Shown piece by piece: positions 15,731-23,769 of a DNA stretch of 45,085 nucleotides. A model generated the notes under the pieces. The model did no database searches, was not told where the DNA came from, and saw nothing but the letters and a program-made list of their open reading frames with translations. Each line of letters opens with the position of its first letter. Within the stretch, counting starts at the first letter, position 1. Source of the stretch: an uncultured Faecalibacterium sp. (GTDB lineage: Bacteria > Bacillota > Clostridia > Oscillospirales > Ruminococcaceae); the NCBI GenBank assembly GCA_944385995.1, contig CALWZL010000011.1, forward strand, positions 1 through 45,085. The letters are read 5' to 3'. A program made the translations under genes and the position numbers.

Positions 15731-16660
15731 TCAGGCGGCCTGGTCGCTGGAGGCGGTGGAATCGGCCTCCTGGCTGGAGGCGGCCTCGCTGTCAGCCGCC
15801 TCGGAAGCGGTTTCACTGGAGGCCGTTTCCTCGGGGACCGCCTCGCTGGATGCGGCCCCGCTGGAGGAGGCGTTGGGATTGACCCCGGACAGGATGGCCT
15901 CCTGGAGCTCGTCGGGGTCCATCATGACCACCGAGTTGGCCTGCTGGGAGGAAGCGGAGGTTTCCGGCTTGGTGGCGCTCTCGGTCAGGCCGGTGAGATA
16001 CCAGCTGCCGCCGGTCCGCTCAAAGATATAGTCCATGTATTTGGTGGGGGTGTCGGACTGGGTGCCAATCAGGTCGTCCTGGGTGTTGATGGGGATATAG
16101 CCCACCGTCACATGGAGTTTGCCGTCCTCCTTGAACATCTTGGTGACATCGGCCCGGTAATAGCCCACCACGCCGGTGACCGGGATGCTGTAGCACTGGG
16201 TGGACTCATCAAAGGCGATGGTCATATCGTCCATCTCAAAACTGCGGTGGGTCAGCTGGAAGGAGGGGCCCACCAGCCGGGCCAGATAGGCGTCCACGTC
16301 CACCGCCGGCAGCAGCAGCTGTTCGGTCTCGGGGTCGTGGGCGTAGTTGTCAAAGTTGCCCTGGGTCTCCTGGATGCTGTAAATACAGCCCCAGACGGCG
16401 GCCTCCCGCAGGGTCAGGTCGTCGATGTTCTCGATGCCGTCAAAGGGGAGCGGGTCAAACAGGACCAGCCCTTCCAGCTTGTCCTCGTATTCCTCCATCT
16501 GTTCGGTGTTGTCAAAGAGGCTGGCCACCAGACGGTAGCCCGCTCCCAGCACCGTAAAAATCCCGATGACCACCAGCACTGCCATCACCAGCCCCAGCGC
16601 CTGACGGCGGCGGCGGCGGTGAATCCGTGCGTGTTCCTCCGGGGTGACATAGGTTCTCAT
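15731..16660 (-). CDS. Single-pass membrane protein of unknown function
   Basis: A 309-residue protein. A basic cytoplasmic N-terminus (RIHRRRRRQ) precedes one hydrophobic helix (about residues 20-40, LGLVMAVLVVIGIFTVLG). The extracellular part (about 60-250) looks like one folded domain, with EEYEDKLEGLVLFDPLPFDG, LREAAVWGCIYSIQET and GGSWYLTGLTES. The last 60 residues are a Ser/Ala/Glu-rich tail (SSSGAASSEAVPEETASSET). ATG at 16660 follows AGGAGA; upstream codons lack support. No family is recognised. The shape suggests a surface-exposed accessory protein, perhaps for envelope assembly. Confidence 0.8.
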   Translation of the reverse strand: MRTYVTPEEHARIHRRRRRQALGLVMAVLVVIGIFTVLGAGYRLVASLFDNTEQMEEYEDKLEGLVLFDPLPFDGIENIDDLTLREAAVWGCIYSIQETQGNFDNYAHDPETEQLLLPAVDVDAYLARLVGPSFQLTHRSFEMDDMTIAFDESTQCYSIPVTGVVGYYRADVTKMFKEDGKLHVTVGYIPINTQDDLIGTQSDTPTKYMDYIFERTGGSWYLTGLTESATKPETSASSQQANSVVMMDPDELQEAILSGVNPNASSSGAASSEAVPEETASSETASEAADSEAASSQEADSTASSDQAA

Positions 16661-16733
16661 CTTGTGTCTGTCTCCTGCCTTCCTATGATCTGCGGCCCGT
16701 ACAGGGGCCGGTTGGATGCGGTATTCTCCGTAT

Positions 16734-16762
16734 AGTATAGCACAATGTGTCCCACGGCGCAA
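16734..16762 (-). promoter_or_regulatory. Promoter of the single-pass membrane protein gene
   Basis: Minus-strand TTGCGC (16757-16762), 17-bp spacer, TATACT (16734-16739). Confidence 0.65.
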
Positions 16763-16806
16763 AAGATTGCCTATGGTAATTTTGTGAAATGATGGGTTTC
16801 TCTCCC

Positions 16807-16835
16807 TTGCCTGGGCCGCCCGGTGCGGCTATAAT
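16807..16835 (+). promoter_or_regulatory. Promoter of the threonine aldolase gene
   Basis: TTGCCT (16807-16812), 17-bp spacer, perfect TATAAT (16830-16835), 42 bases before the start codon. Confidence 0.75.
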
Positions 16836-16877
16836 AGAGCTGTTGTTGATTTACAGAGAAAAAGGAGTGTTTTTGGC

Positions 16878-17900
16878 ATGATCCGTTTCACCAACGATTA
16901 CAGCGAAGGCTGCCACCCCTCCATTCTGGAGGCCATGGCCGCCACCAACACCGAGGGCAACCCCGGCTACTCCACCGATCCCCACTCGGCCCGCGCCCAT
17001 GAGCTGATCCGTCAGGCCATCGGCCGGCCCGACGCCGACGTTCACATTCTGGTGGGCGGCACCCAGACCAACGCCACCGCCATTGCGGCCTTCCTGCGGC
17101 CCTATGAGGCGGCCATCGCCGCCGTCAGCGCCCATATCTGCGTCCATGAGACCGGCGCCATCGAGGCCACCGGCCACAAGTGCATCGCCTGCCCCGCGGT
17201 GGACGGCAAACTCACCCCCGACGCCGTCCGGGCCGCCGTGGCCGCCCATCCCGACGAGCACATGGTCAAGCCCAAGCTGGTCTACATCAGCCAGACCACC
17301 GAGATCGGCACCCTCTACAGCCTGGCCGAGGTGGAAGCCCTGCGGGCGGTCTGCGACGAGCTGGGCCTCTGGCTCTATCTGGACGGCGCCCGTCTGGCCA
17401 GCGGTCTGGCCGCCGGCGGTCCCTCTCTCACCGACCTGGGCCGGCTGTGCGACGCCTTCTACATCGGCGGCACCAAGAACGGCGCTCTGTTCGGCGAGGC
17501 TTTGGTCATCCTCAACCCGGCCCTCAAGCCCGATTTCCGCTACAACATCAAGCAGCGGGGCGGCATGCTGGCCAAGGGCTGGCTGCTGGGCATCCAGTTC
17601 GAGCAGCTGTTCCAGGAGAACCGCTATGTGGCCCTGGCCGACCACGCCAACCGGATGGCCCTCAAGCTCAAGGCCGGCATCGCCGCCCTGGGTTACCCCT
17701 TCTTCTGCGACAGCGTCACCAACCAGCAGTTCCCCATCTTCCCCGACGCCATTGTGGAGGCCCTCAAGCCGGACTTTGACTTTGAGTTTTCCTCCAAGCC
17801 CGACGGCACCCACACCTGCATCCGTCTGGTGACCAGCTGGGCCACCCCCGAAGCCAATGTGGACGCCTTCCTGGAGGCGCTGGGCGCACTGACCCGGTGA
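16878..17900 (+). CDS. ltaE: Low-specificity L-threonine aldolase (PLP-dependent)
   Basis: A 340-residue fold-type I PLP enzyme of the beta-eliminating lyase family that cleaves threonine (or allo-threonine) to glycine and acetaldehyde. Family signatures are FTNDYSEGCHPSILEAM at the start, the cofactor-stacking region GGTQTNATAIAAF and HETGAIEATGHKC, the Asp of YLDGARLASGL, and the PLP lysine in FYIGGTKNGALFGE. An AAAGGAG site precedes the ATG. Some related enzymes act on phenylserine or tyrosine, so substrate preference is open. It ends one base from the converging ArsC-like gene with no terminator between. Confidence 0.92.
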   Translation: MIRFTNDYSEGCHPSILEAMAATNTEGNPGYSTDPHSARAHELIRQAIGRPDADVHILVGGTQTNATAIAAFLRPYEAAIAAVSAHICVHETGAIEATGHKCIACPAVDGKLTPDAVRAAVAAHPDEHMVKPKLVYISQTTEIGTLYSLAEVEALRAVCDELGLWLYLDGARLASGLAAGGPSLTDLGRLCDAFYIGGTKNGALFGEALVILNPALKPDFRYNIKQRGGMLAKGWLLGIQFEQLFQENRYVALADHANRMALKLKAGIAALGYPFFCDSVTNQQFPIFPDAIVEALKPDFDFEFSSKPDGTHTCIRLVTSWATPEANVDAFLEALGALTR

Positions 17901-17901
17901 T

Positions 17902-18243
17902 TTACTCCCACCTGGCCCAGATGTCGGGCTGATAGCCCACGGTGGCCTGACGGCCGTTGCGGACGATGGGGGTTTTCAGCAGCTGCTGATTTTCAAACAG
18001 CTTGTCCTCTTTCTGCCAGTCGATCAAAGCGTCCAGCAAAGCCAGGGTCTGTTTGTCCTTGGCGGCGGGGTTGACCAGGTTTTGCCAGCCCCCCACCGCC
18101 CGGGCCACGTTGTCAAACTCCCCCCGGCTCATCCCCTTCTCTTTCAGGTCGATCATCTGGAAGCGGATGCCCCGCTCCTTGAAATACCGCTGGGCCTTCT
18201 TGGTGCCAAAGCACTTGCTGGTGCCGAAAATCTGAATGTTCAT
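17902..18243 (-). CDS. ArsC/Spx family thioredoxin-fold protein
   Basis: A 113-residue thioredoxin-like protein of the ArsC/Spx/YffB group. The start MNIQIFGTSKCFGTKKAQRY has a single active-site Cys followed by FGTKKA, not the CXXC of Spx. Further motifs are IRFQMIDLKEKGMSRGEFDN and the cis-Pro segment LLKTPIVRNGRQATVGYQ. The single Cys and small size fit a glutathione-independent arsenate-reductase-like or YffB-like protein. True arsenate reduction is unproven, and no ars genes are nearby. ATG at 18243 follows AAAGGAA. Confidence 0.88.
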   Translation of the reverse strand: MNIQIFGTSKCFGTKKAQRYFKERGIRFQMIDLKEKGMSRGEFDNVARAVGGWQNLVNPAAKDKQTLALLDALIDWQKEDKLFENQQLLKTPIVRNGRQATVGYQPDIWARWE

Positions 18244-18277
18244 GGTATTCTGTTCCTTTCCGGGTGTTGATGTGCCT

Positions 18278-18286
18278 ATTGTAGCA
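18278..18286 (-). promoter_or_regulatory. Extended -10 element of the ArsC-like gene
   Basis: Minus-strand TGCTACAAT, a TACAAT box (18278-18283) with the TGn extension. No convincing -35. Confidence 0.45.
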
Positions 18287-18379
18287 TACCGCCGCCGGAA
18301 AGTATAGACCGGCGGTTTTGGGGGCAGACTCTTGGGTGAGGGCGGCTTTCGCCCCATCCATCCAAAAAGGAGTGATCCC

Positions 18380-18568
18380 ATGAAAGCCTCTGTTGATCCC
18401 AATCTCTGCATCGGCTGCACCCAGTGCGCCGGCCTGTGCCCCGAAGTTTTCTCGATGGACGGCACCCTGGCGGTGGCCATCCCCGGCGAGATTCCCCCCG
18501 AGGACGTGCCCCAGGCCGTCAGCGCCGCCGAGGCCTGCCCGGTGGGCGCCATCCAGACCATCGAGTGA
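18380..18568 (+). CDS. Ferredoxin, single [4Fe-4S] type
   Basis: A 62-residue electron carrier. The cluster motif CIGCTQCAGLCP and the distal ACPVGAI supply the four ligand cysteines, as in the short monocluster ferredoxins of Thermotoga type. The usual second cluster is absent. AAAAAGGAG precedes the ATG. It is divergent from the ArsC-like gene. Its partner enzyme cannot be told from the neighbours. Confidence 0.93.
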   Translation: MKASVDPNLCIGCTQCAGLCPEVFSMDGTLAVAIPGEIPPEDVPQAVSAAEACPVGAIQTIE

Positions 18569-18604
18569 TCTCGCTGGTTTAGACGGGACTTTCGTTCAAA
18601 AAAC

Positions 18605-18870
18605 GTCCAGACCGGACGACATGTGCGTACGGTCTGGACACAACCAGGGAAATTTCCCGGCGGGAGTGTGCGAGGCCAAAGGCCGCGTGCACGGTTCGCC
18701 GGGAAATTTTGTCCCCAGGGGGCCTTTGCTACCTCTTGCGCTTAGCCAATTTTCTCCGCGGGCATGAATGCCCTTGTGAAAATTGGAGCGCAGCGCCAAA
18801 CACACCTCGCTGCATCGTCCACTGGACGCGCTTCGGTGTGTTTGCCCTGGAGCGTGTCGCAAGACACGCT
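18605..18870. repeat. Array of five perfect hairpins in the gap before polA
   Basis: Perfect inverted arms follow each other with little space: 18605-18613/18631-18639 (9 bp), 18650-18662/18697-18709 (13 bp), 18746-18754/18778-18786 (9 bp), 18798-18806/18835-18843 (9 bp) and 18851-18858/18863-18870 (8 bp). Most have a second, smaller stem nested inside, for example GGCC-AAA-GGCC, GGGCAT-GA-ATGCCC and CGTCC-ACT-GGACG. The arms share no primary sequence except the last, which repeats the AGCGTGTC stem of 14378-14400. No gene is visible in the 400-base gap. Confidence 0.75.
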
Positions 18871-18874
18871 GGTC

Positions 18875-18904
18875 TTGTTCCCGCAGGTCCTTTTGTGGTA
18901 TACT
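18875..18904 (+). promoter_or_regulatory. Promoter of polA
   Basis: TTGTTC (18875-18880), 18-bp spacer, TATACT (18899-18904). Confidence 0.6.
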
Positions 18905-18930
18905 GAGAGATAAAGCGCCGCAGACACACG

Positions 18931-18953
18931 GCCTGCCCGGAAGGCAGGCTTTT
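18931..18953 (+). promoter_or_regulatory. Terminator-like hairpin in the polA leader
   Basis: GCCTGCC (18931-18937) and GGCAGGC (18943-18949) form a 7-bp stem followed by TTTT, between promoter and ribosome site. It could be an attenuator or a leaky terminator. Confidence 0.45.
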
Positions 18954-18977
18954 GCACATACAGGGAGGAATCACGCC

Positions 18978-21557
18978 ATGTCTTTACTGGTCGTTGACGG
19001 CAACAGCATCGCCAACCGGGCCTTTTTCGGAATCAAGGTGCTGACCACCAAAGAGGGTCAGTACACCAACGCCATCTATGGGTTCATGAACATTTTGCTC
19101 TCCCTGACCCAGAATTATCAGCCCGGGGAGGTGGCCGTTGCCTTTGACCTGCCGGCCCCCACCTTCCGGCACAAGATGTACGACGGCTACAAGGCCAACC
19201 GCCACGGGATGCCGGAGGAGCTGGCCTCTCAGATGCCGCTTTTGCGTCAGCTGCTGACCGATCTGGGCTACCGCCTGGTGACCGCCGAGGGCTGGGAGGC
19301 CGACGACATCCTGGGGACCCTGGCGGCCGCCTGTGACCAGCGGGGAGAGACCTGCTATCTGGCCACCGGAGACCGGGACAGCCTCCAGCTGGTGAGCGAT
19401 ACCACCACCGTTCTGCTGGCCGCCACCTCCCGGGGGCACAGCGAAACCCGGGTGATGGATGTCCAGGCCATCCGGGAGCAGTACGGGCTTGCCCCCCGGC
19501 AGCTGATCGATGTCAAGAGCCTGATGGGCGACACCTCGGACAACATTCCCGGCGTCAAGGGAATCGGCGAAAAGACCGCCCTCTCCCTGGTGCAGAAGTT
19601 CGGGAGCCTGGCGGGGGTGTATGAACACATCGACGACCCGGCCATCAAGCCCAAACAGCGGGAAAACCTGCTGGCCCACCAGGCGGAAGCCCAGCTCAGC
19701 TACACCCTGGGCACCATCCGCACCGACGCCCCCATCGACACCGACCCGAAAGCCTACCTGCCCGGCGAGGGGAACAAGCCGGCGGCGGTCCGGCTGATGC
19801 TGGACCTGGAACTCCGGTCCCTGATCGGCCGGCTGGGCCTGGACGGGGTGGCCCCCGCCGGGAATCAGCCCGCCCCGGAGGCCCCGCCCCTGCCTGAGGC
19901 CACCGTCTCCCCCCTGCCTGAACAGCTGGAGGGCACCTATCTGGTGGCGGCCCGCCCGGCGGTCTACGGCAAAAAGGGCAATAAGATTGTAGAGGAGCGG
20001 CCCGCCCACTGGTATGCGGTCCAGGGCCGGACCGTCTATCCTCTCGCCGAGGACGACCTGCCCCGGCTGCTGGACAATCCCGCCGTCCGGGCCGAGGTCT
20101 TTGACTCCGCCCCCCTCTATGCCGCCGCCATGGCCCGGGGAGGCTGGGGCGCTTCCATCGCCTGGGACGGCAAGTTGGCCGCCTATCTGCTGGACGCCTC
20201 GGCGGCCAAGTACAGCATCGGCACTCTGACCGATTCCTATCAGATTCAGCCCGCCTTCACCTGCGCCGACTGGCCCGACGCCCCCTGTCTGGCGGGGCTG
20301 TTTGCCCGGATGAAAGCGGAGATTACCGTCCTGGGGGAGGATGACCTGTACAACAACATCGAATTCCCCCTGGCCCAGGTGCTGGCCGACATGACCCGCA
20401 CCGGCGTCCTGGTGGACCGGGAAGGGATCGAGCGGTTCGGCGTCCAGCTGCGGGAGAAGATCGACCGGGCCCTGGCCGCCATTCGGGCCCAGGTGGAGGA
20501 CCCCGATTTCAACCCCAACAGCCCCAAGCAGCTGGGAGAGATGCTCTTTGACAAGATGAACCTGCCCCACGGCCGCAAGACCACCCGGGGCTGGTCCACC
20601 GACAACGCCACCTTGCAGAAGCTGCGGCCGGCCTGCCCCCTCATCGACGACATTTTGGAGTACCGCTCCTACCAGAAGCTCTACTCCACCTATGTGGAAG
20701 GGCTGCTGAAGGTGATCGGCCCCGACGGGCGGATTCACTCCACCTTCAACCAGACCGAGGCCCGCACCGGCCGCCTCTCCTCTGACAACCCCAACTTGCA
20801 GAACATCCCCATCCGCACCGAGCTGGGCAGCCAGCTCCGGGGCTTCTTTGTGGCCCGGCCGGGCTGCGTCCTGGTGGATGCCGACTACAGTCAGATTGAA
20901 CTGCGGATTCTGGCCCACATCACCGGGGATGAGCACATGCAGGAGGCCTTCCGCAGCGGCCAGGACATCCACCGCAGCACGGCAGCCAAGATCTACGGCA
21001 TTCCCCTGGAGGAGGTCACCCCCCGGCTGCGCACCGCCGCCAAGGCCATCAATTTCGGCATCATGTACGGCAAGGGCGCCTTCAGCCTGTCGGAGGACCT
21101 GGGGGTGTCGATGCGGGAGGCCAGCTCCTTTTTGAAGAACTACCTGGACAGCTTTCCCAAGGTGGACAGCTATATGGAAAAGACCATTGCCGACGCCAAG
21201 GAAAAGGGCTATGTCAGCACCCTGTTCGGGCGGCGGCGGGCCCTGCCCGAGCTGGCCAGCTCCAACTTTGCAGTCCGCACCAGCGGAGAGCGGATGGCCC
21301 GCAACACCCCGATTCAGGGCACCGCGGCGGATGTCATCAAGCTGGCCATGGTGCACGTCTGGCGGCGGCTCCGGGCCGAACAGCTGGAAAGCCGGCTGAT
21401 TCTCACCGTCCACGACGAATTGATTGTGGAGGCCCCCGAGGCCGAGGCCGACACCGCGGCCCGGATTTTGAAAGAAGAGATGGAGGACTGCGTCCGGTTT
21501 GCAGTCCCCCTGGAAACCGATGTCCGCCAGGGCAAATCCTGGCTGGAAGCCCACTAA
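18978..21557 (+). CDS. polA: DNA polymerase I
   Basis: An 859-residue repair and Okazaki-processing polymerase. Residues about 1-290 are the 5'-nuclease domain (LLVVDGNSIANRAFFG, EGWEADDILGTLA, GDTSDNIPGVKGIGEKTA). Residues about 310-480 occupy the 3'-5' exonuclease position but lack the DXE motif, so proofreading is probably absent, as in Bacillus and Thermus enzymes. Residues about 490-859 are the polymerase: motif A DADYSQIELRILAH, the O-helix RTAAKAINFGIMYG, motif C TVHDELIVE. ATG at 18978 follows GGGAGG. tsaD follows 28 bases later and is probably co-transcribed. Confidence 0.97.
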   Translation: MSLLVVDGNSIANRAFFGIKVLTTKEGQYTNAIYGFMNILLSLTQNYQPGEVAVAFDLPAPTFRHKMYDGYKANRHGMPEELASQMPLLRQLLTDLGYRLVTAEGWEADDILGTLAAACDQRGETCYLATGDRDSLQLVSDTTTVLLAATSRGHSETRVMDVQAIREQYGLAPRQLIDVKSLMGDTSDNIPGVKGIGEKTALSLVQKFGSLAGVYEHIDDPAIKPKQRENLLAHQAEAQLSYTLGTIRTDAPIDTDPKAYLPGEGNKPAAVRLMLDLELRSLIGRLGLDGVAPAGNQPAPEAPPLPEATVSPLPEQLEGTYLVAARPAVYGKKGNKIVEERPAHWYAVQGRTVYPLAEDDLPRLLDNPAVRAEVFDSAPLYAAAMARGGWGASIAWDGKLAAYLLDASAAKYSIGTLTDSYQIQPAFTCADWPDAPCLAGLFARMKAEITVLGEDDLYNNIEFPLAQVLADMTRTGVLVDREGIERFGVQLREKIDRALAAIRAQVEDPDFNPNSPKQLGEMLFDKMNLPHGRKTTRGWSTDNATLQKLRPACPLIDDILEYRSYQKLYSTYVEGLLKVIGPDGRIHSTFNQTEARTGRLSSDNPNLQNIPIRTELGSQLRGFFVARPGCVLVDADYSQIELRILAHITGDEHMQEAFRSGQDIHRSTAAKIYGIPLEEVTPRLRTAAKAINFGIMYGKGAFSLSEDLGVSMREASSFLKNYLDSFPKVDSYMEKTIADAKEKGYVSTLFGRRRALPELASSNFAVRTSGERMARNTPIQGTAADVIKLAMVHVWRRLRAEQLESRLILTVHDELIVEAPEAEADTAARILKEEMEDCVRFAVPLETDVRQGKSWLEAH

Positions 21558-21585
21558 CGATACAGCGGAGGAACAAACGCGAACA

Positions 21586-22593
21586 ATGGTTATACTGGGA
21601 ATCGAATCCACCTGTGACGAGACGGCGGCCGCCCTGGTCGAGGACGGCCGGGTGCTGAAAAGCAACGTCATCGCCACCAGTGTCAAGGAACAGGCTCTCT
21701 ATGGCGGCGTGGTGCCCGAAATTGCCAGCCGGCGGCACTGTGAATACATCAGTGCCACGGTGGACAAGGCCCTGGCCGACGCCGGCCGCACCATCGACCA
21801 GGTGGACGCGGTGGCGGTCACCTTTGCCCCGGGCCTGATCGGGGCGGTGCTGGTGGGGGTCAACTTTGCCAAGGGCCTGGCCTACGCGGCCGGCAAACCC
21901 CTGGTCCCGGTCCATCACCTGCGGGGCCACATTGCGGCCCTCTACCTGACCCACCCCGAACTGAAACCGCCTTTCCTGTGCCTGGTGGCCTCGGGCGGCC
22001 ACAGCCACATCGTCCAGGTGGAGGACTACACCCGGTTCCATGTGCTGGGCCGGACGGTGGACGACGCCGCCGGCGAGGCCTTCGACAAGGTGGCCCGGAC
22101 CCTGGGCCTGCCCTACCCCGGCGGCCCCAGCATTTCAGCCGCCGCCAAGACCGGCAATCCCAAGGCCTACCGGCTGCCGGTGCCCCATGTGGAGGGCAAG
22201 TACAACGTCAGTTTTTCGGGCCTCAAGACCGCCGTCCTGAACGAGGTCAACCAGGCCCGGATGAAGGGCCAGGAGATCAGCGTCCCCGACCTGGCCGCCA
22301 GCTTCCAGGAGCGGATCGACGGCATCCTGGCCGAAAAGCTGCTGGCCGCCGCCGCCGACACCGGCGCCAAACAGGTCTGCATGGCGGGGGGCGTGGCCGC
22401 CAACGGCCGCCTCCGCCAGCTGGTCAACGACGGCGCCCAGAAGCTGGGGGCCCAGGTCTACCTGCCCCTGCTGAAGTTCTGCGGGGACAACGGCGCCATG
22501 ATCGCCTCCCAGGGCTATTATGAGTACATCGCCGGCCACACCGCCGGCCTGGACCTGAACGGCCTGCCCACCCTCCCCATCGACTACCAATAA
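21586..22593 (+). CDS. tsaD: tRNA N6-threonylcarbamoyladenosine synthase subunit TsaD
   Basis: A 335-residue ASKHA-fold protein that transfers threonylcarbamoyl from its adenylate to A37 of ANN-decoding tRNAs, with TsaB, TsaE and TsaC. Motifs are ILGIESTCDETAAALV, the metal-binding HLRGH within VHHLRGHIAALYL, LVASGGHSHIV, DDAAGEAFDKVARTLGLPYP, GVAANGRLR and FCGDNGAMIA. Length is that of the family. ATG at 21586 gives the standard N-terminus; GGAGGAA lies 12 bases upstream. It sits directly after polA. The partner genes are not in this window. Confidence 0.97.
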   Translation: MVILGIESTCDETAAALVEDGRVLKSNVIATSVKEQALYGGVVPEIASRRHCEYISATVDKALADAGRTIDQVDAVAVTFAPGLIGAVLVGVNFAKGLAYAAGKPLVPVHHLRGHIAALYLTHPELKPPFLCLVASGGHSHIVQVEDYTRFHVLGRTVDDAAGEAFDKVARTLGLPYPGGPSISAAAKTGNPKAYRLPVPHVEGKYNVSFSGLKTAVLNEVNQARMKGQEISVPDLAASFQERIDGILAEKLLAAAADTGAKQVCMAGGVAANGRLRQLVNDGAQKLGAQVYLPLLKFCGDNGAMIASQGYYEYIAGHTAGLDLNGLPTLPIDYQ

Positions 22594-22608
22594 GATACCC
22601 CCGGACAG

Positions 22609-22660
22609 AAAAAACCTGCCTCCGCAGCCATTCAGGCGCAGCGAGGCAGGTTTTTTGTTT
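22609..22660. terminator. Bidirectional terminator after tsaD
   Basis: Arms 22609-22622 and 22643-22656 form a 14-bp perfect stem with A6 at the left and T6 at the right edge. It serves tsaD and the converging CPBP gene. Confidence 0.9.
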
Positions 22661-23556
22661 CAGTTCTGGGCTTGGTCGGGGCCCGGCTGGCCAGCCGCCG
22701 CAGGCGGCGCCGGCTCGATGCCCGAGAAGATTCCGACTTCAGGCAGGCGGCTCTTCCGCAGCAGGATGACGGTGGGCACCAGATACAGCAAAACGCTGAC
22801 AAGCATGCTGGGGTCGTAGGTACTGACCACCTCGCTGATCCCCGCGGTCCCCTCATAGAGGCCCGAGTTGATGAGGGCGGCGGTGTCCTGGAATGCGTGG
22901 AGGAAGATGACCACCCACAGATTCCCGGTGCGGAAATAGATGGCGGCATAGAGCATTCCCAGGGCCATGGTGATGCAGCACTGAATCAAAACGCCCAGGG
23001 TAGCGCTTTCCAGCAGGTTGACGGCGTGGCCCGCCCCGAACAGGAAGCCGGACAGAACCACGGCTTTCCAGACGCCGGCCCGGTCCGGTCCGAAATGTTC
23101 CAGCAGGGTCTGGGCGATGACGCCCCGGAAAACCGCTTCCTCTGCCAGGCCGATCAGGAACATGGTAATCAGAAAGACTACCACCCGCCAGGGCGCCTTG
23201 GGGACGGCGCCTTCGGGCGGGCCCAGGACCCCCACATTGAGGCTGAGGCTGAGGCAGAGCAGGACAAAGGGAAACATGCCCACCAGCAGGCCATCCCAAA
23301 AACCGGTGCCCCGCCGGGTCAGCACCCCCAGCCGCCGGGTCCGCCACAGCAGCACCAGGGCCACCAGGAACCCAAACAGGTCGTTGACGGCCTGCAAGAG
23401 GTATTCTTCGATCAAAAAAGGCCGGAGAAAGGCCGGCCCCAACAGCGCCAGCAAAACGGCAAAGAGATTCAGGCCCACCATCATGACCACCACAAACAGG
23501 GCCACGGTCAGCAGGCAGTAGAGATACGGGTGATATTCCCGCAGTCGTTTCAGCAT
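22660..23556 (-). CDS. CPBP family intramembrane metalloprotease (Abi/CAAX type)
   Basis: A 298-residue membrane protein with about seven or eight hydrophobic helices. The catalytic motifs of the CPBP family are there: EEAVFRG (glutamate pair and Arg), FLFGAGHAVN with the first His, and FLHAFQDTAAL with the second His. Such proteins process prenylated or short peptides, handle bacteriocin immunity, or scaffold other enzymes. No peptide or bacteriocin gene is next to it, so the target is unknown. ATG at 23556 follows GGGAGGAA. A TACAAT box on the minus strand (23613-23618) could be the -10. Confidence 0.9.
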   Translation of the reverse strand: MLKRLREYHPYLYCLLTVALFVVVMMVGLNLFAVLLALLGPAFLRPFLIEEYLLQAVNDLFGFLVALVLLWRTRRLGVLTRRGTGFWDGLLVGMFPFVLLCLSLSLNVGVLGPPEGAVPKAPWRVVVFLITMFLIGLAEEAVFRGVIAQTLLEHFGPDRAGVWKAVVLSGFLFGAGHAVNLLESATLGVLIQCCITMALGMLYAAIYFRTGNLWVVIFLHAFQDTAALINSGLYEGTAGISEVVSTYDPSMLVSVLLYLVPTVILLRKSRLPEVGIFSGIEPAPPAAAGQPGPDQAQN

Positions 23557-23769
23557 TCGGTGTTCCTCCCGGATCAATCAGTCAGGGGCGCGGCGCAGCC
23601 GCTCCCCAGCCCATTGTACCACAAACCACAGGGGAAAAACAGACTTCACAGATTTTTCGCCCCTTGGGGGCCGGTCTGTGCCCCCGGGCCAATGTTGCCC
23701 CGGCTCCTCATACAGGGAAAGGCGAATCCGCCGGTTTTCGGCCAGACCCAAAGGGAGGTTTTTGCAGTT

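Noticed and set aside
20000-20400. A functional proofreading domain in DNA polymerase I
   Set aside because: The DXE motif is missing, as in other Firmicutes polA proteins; this is ordinary for the group and not reported as a finding.
18984-21686. A 900-residue open frame on the minus strand opposite polA
   Set aside because: It is the antisense shadow of a GC-rich gene with C-rich third positions. Its translation is Gly/Gln/His-rich low complexity without any domain, and polA on the plus strand is certain.
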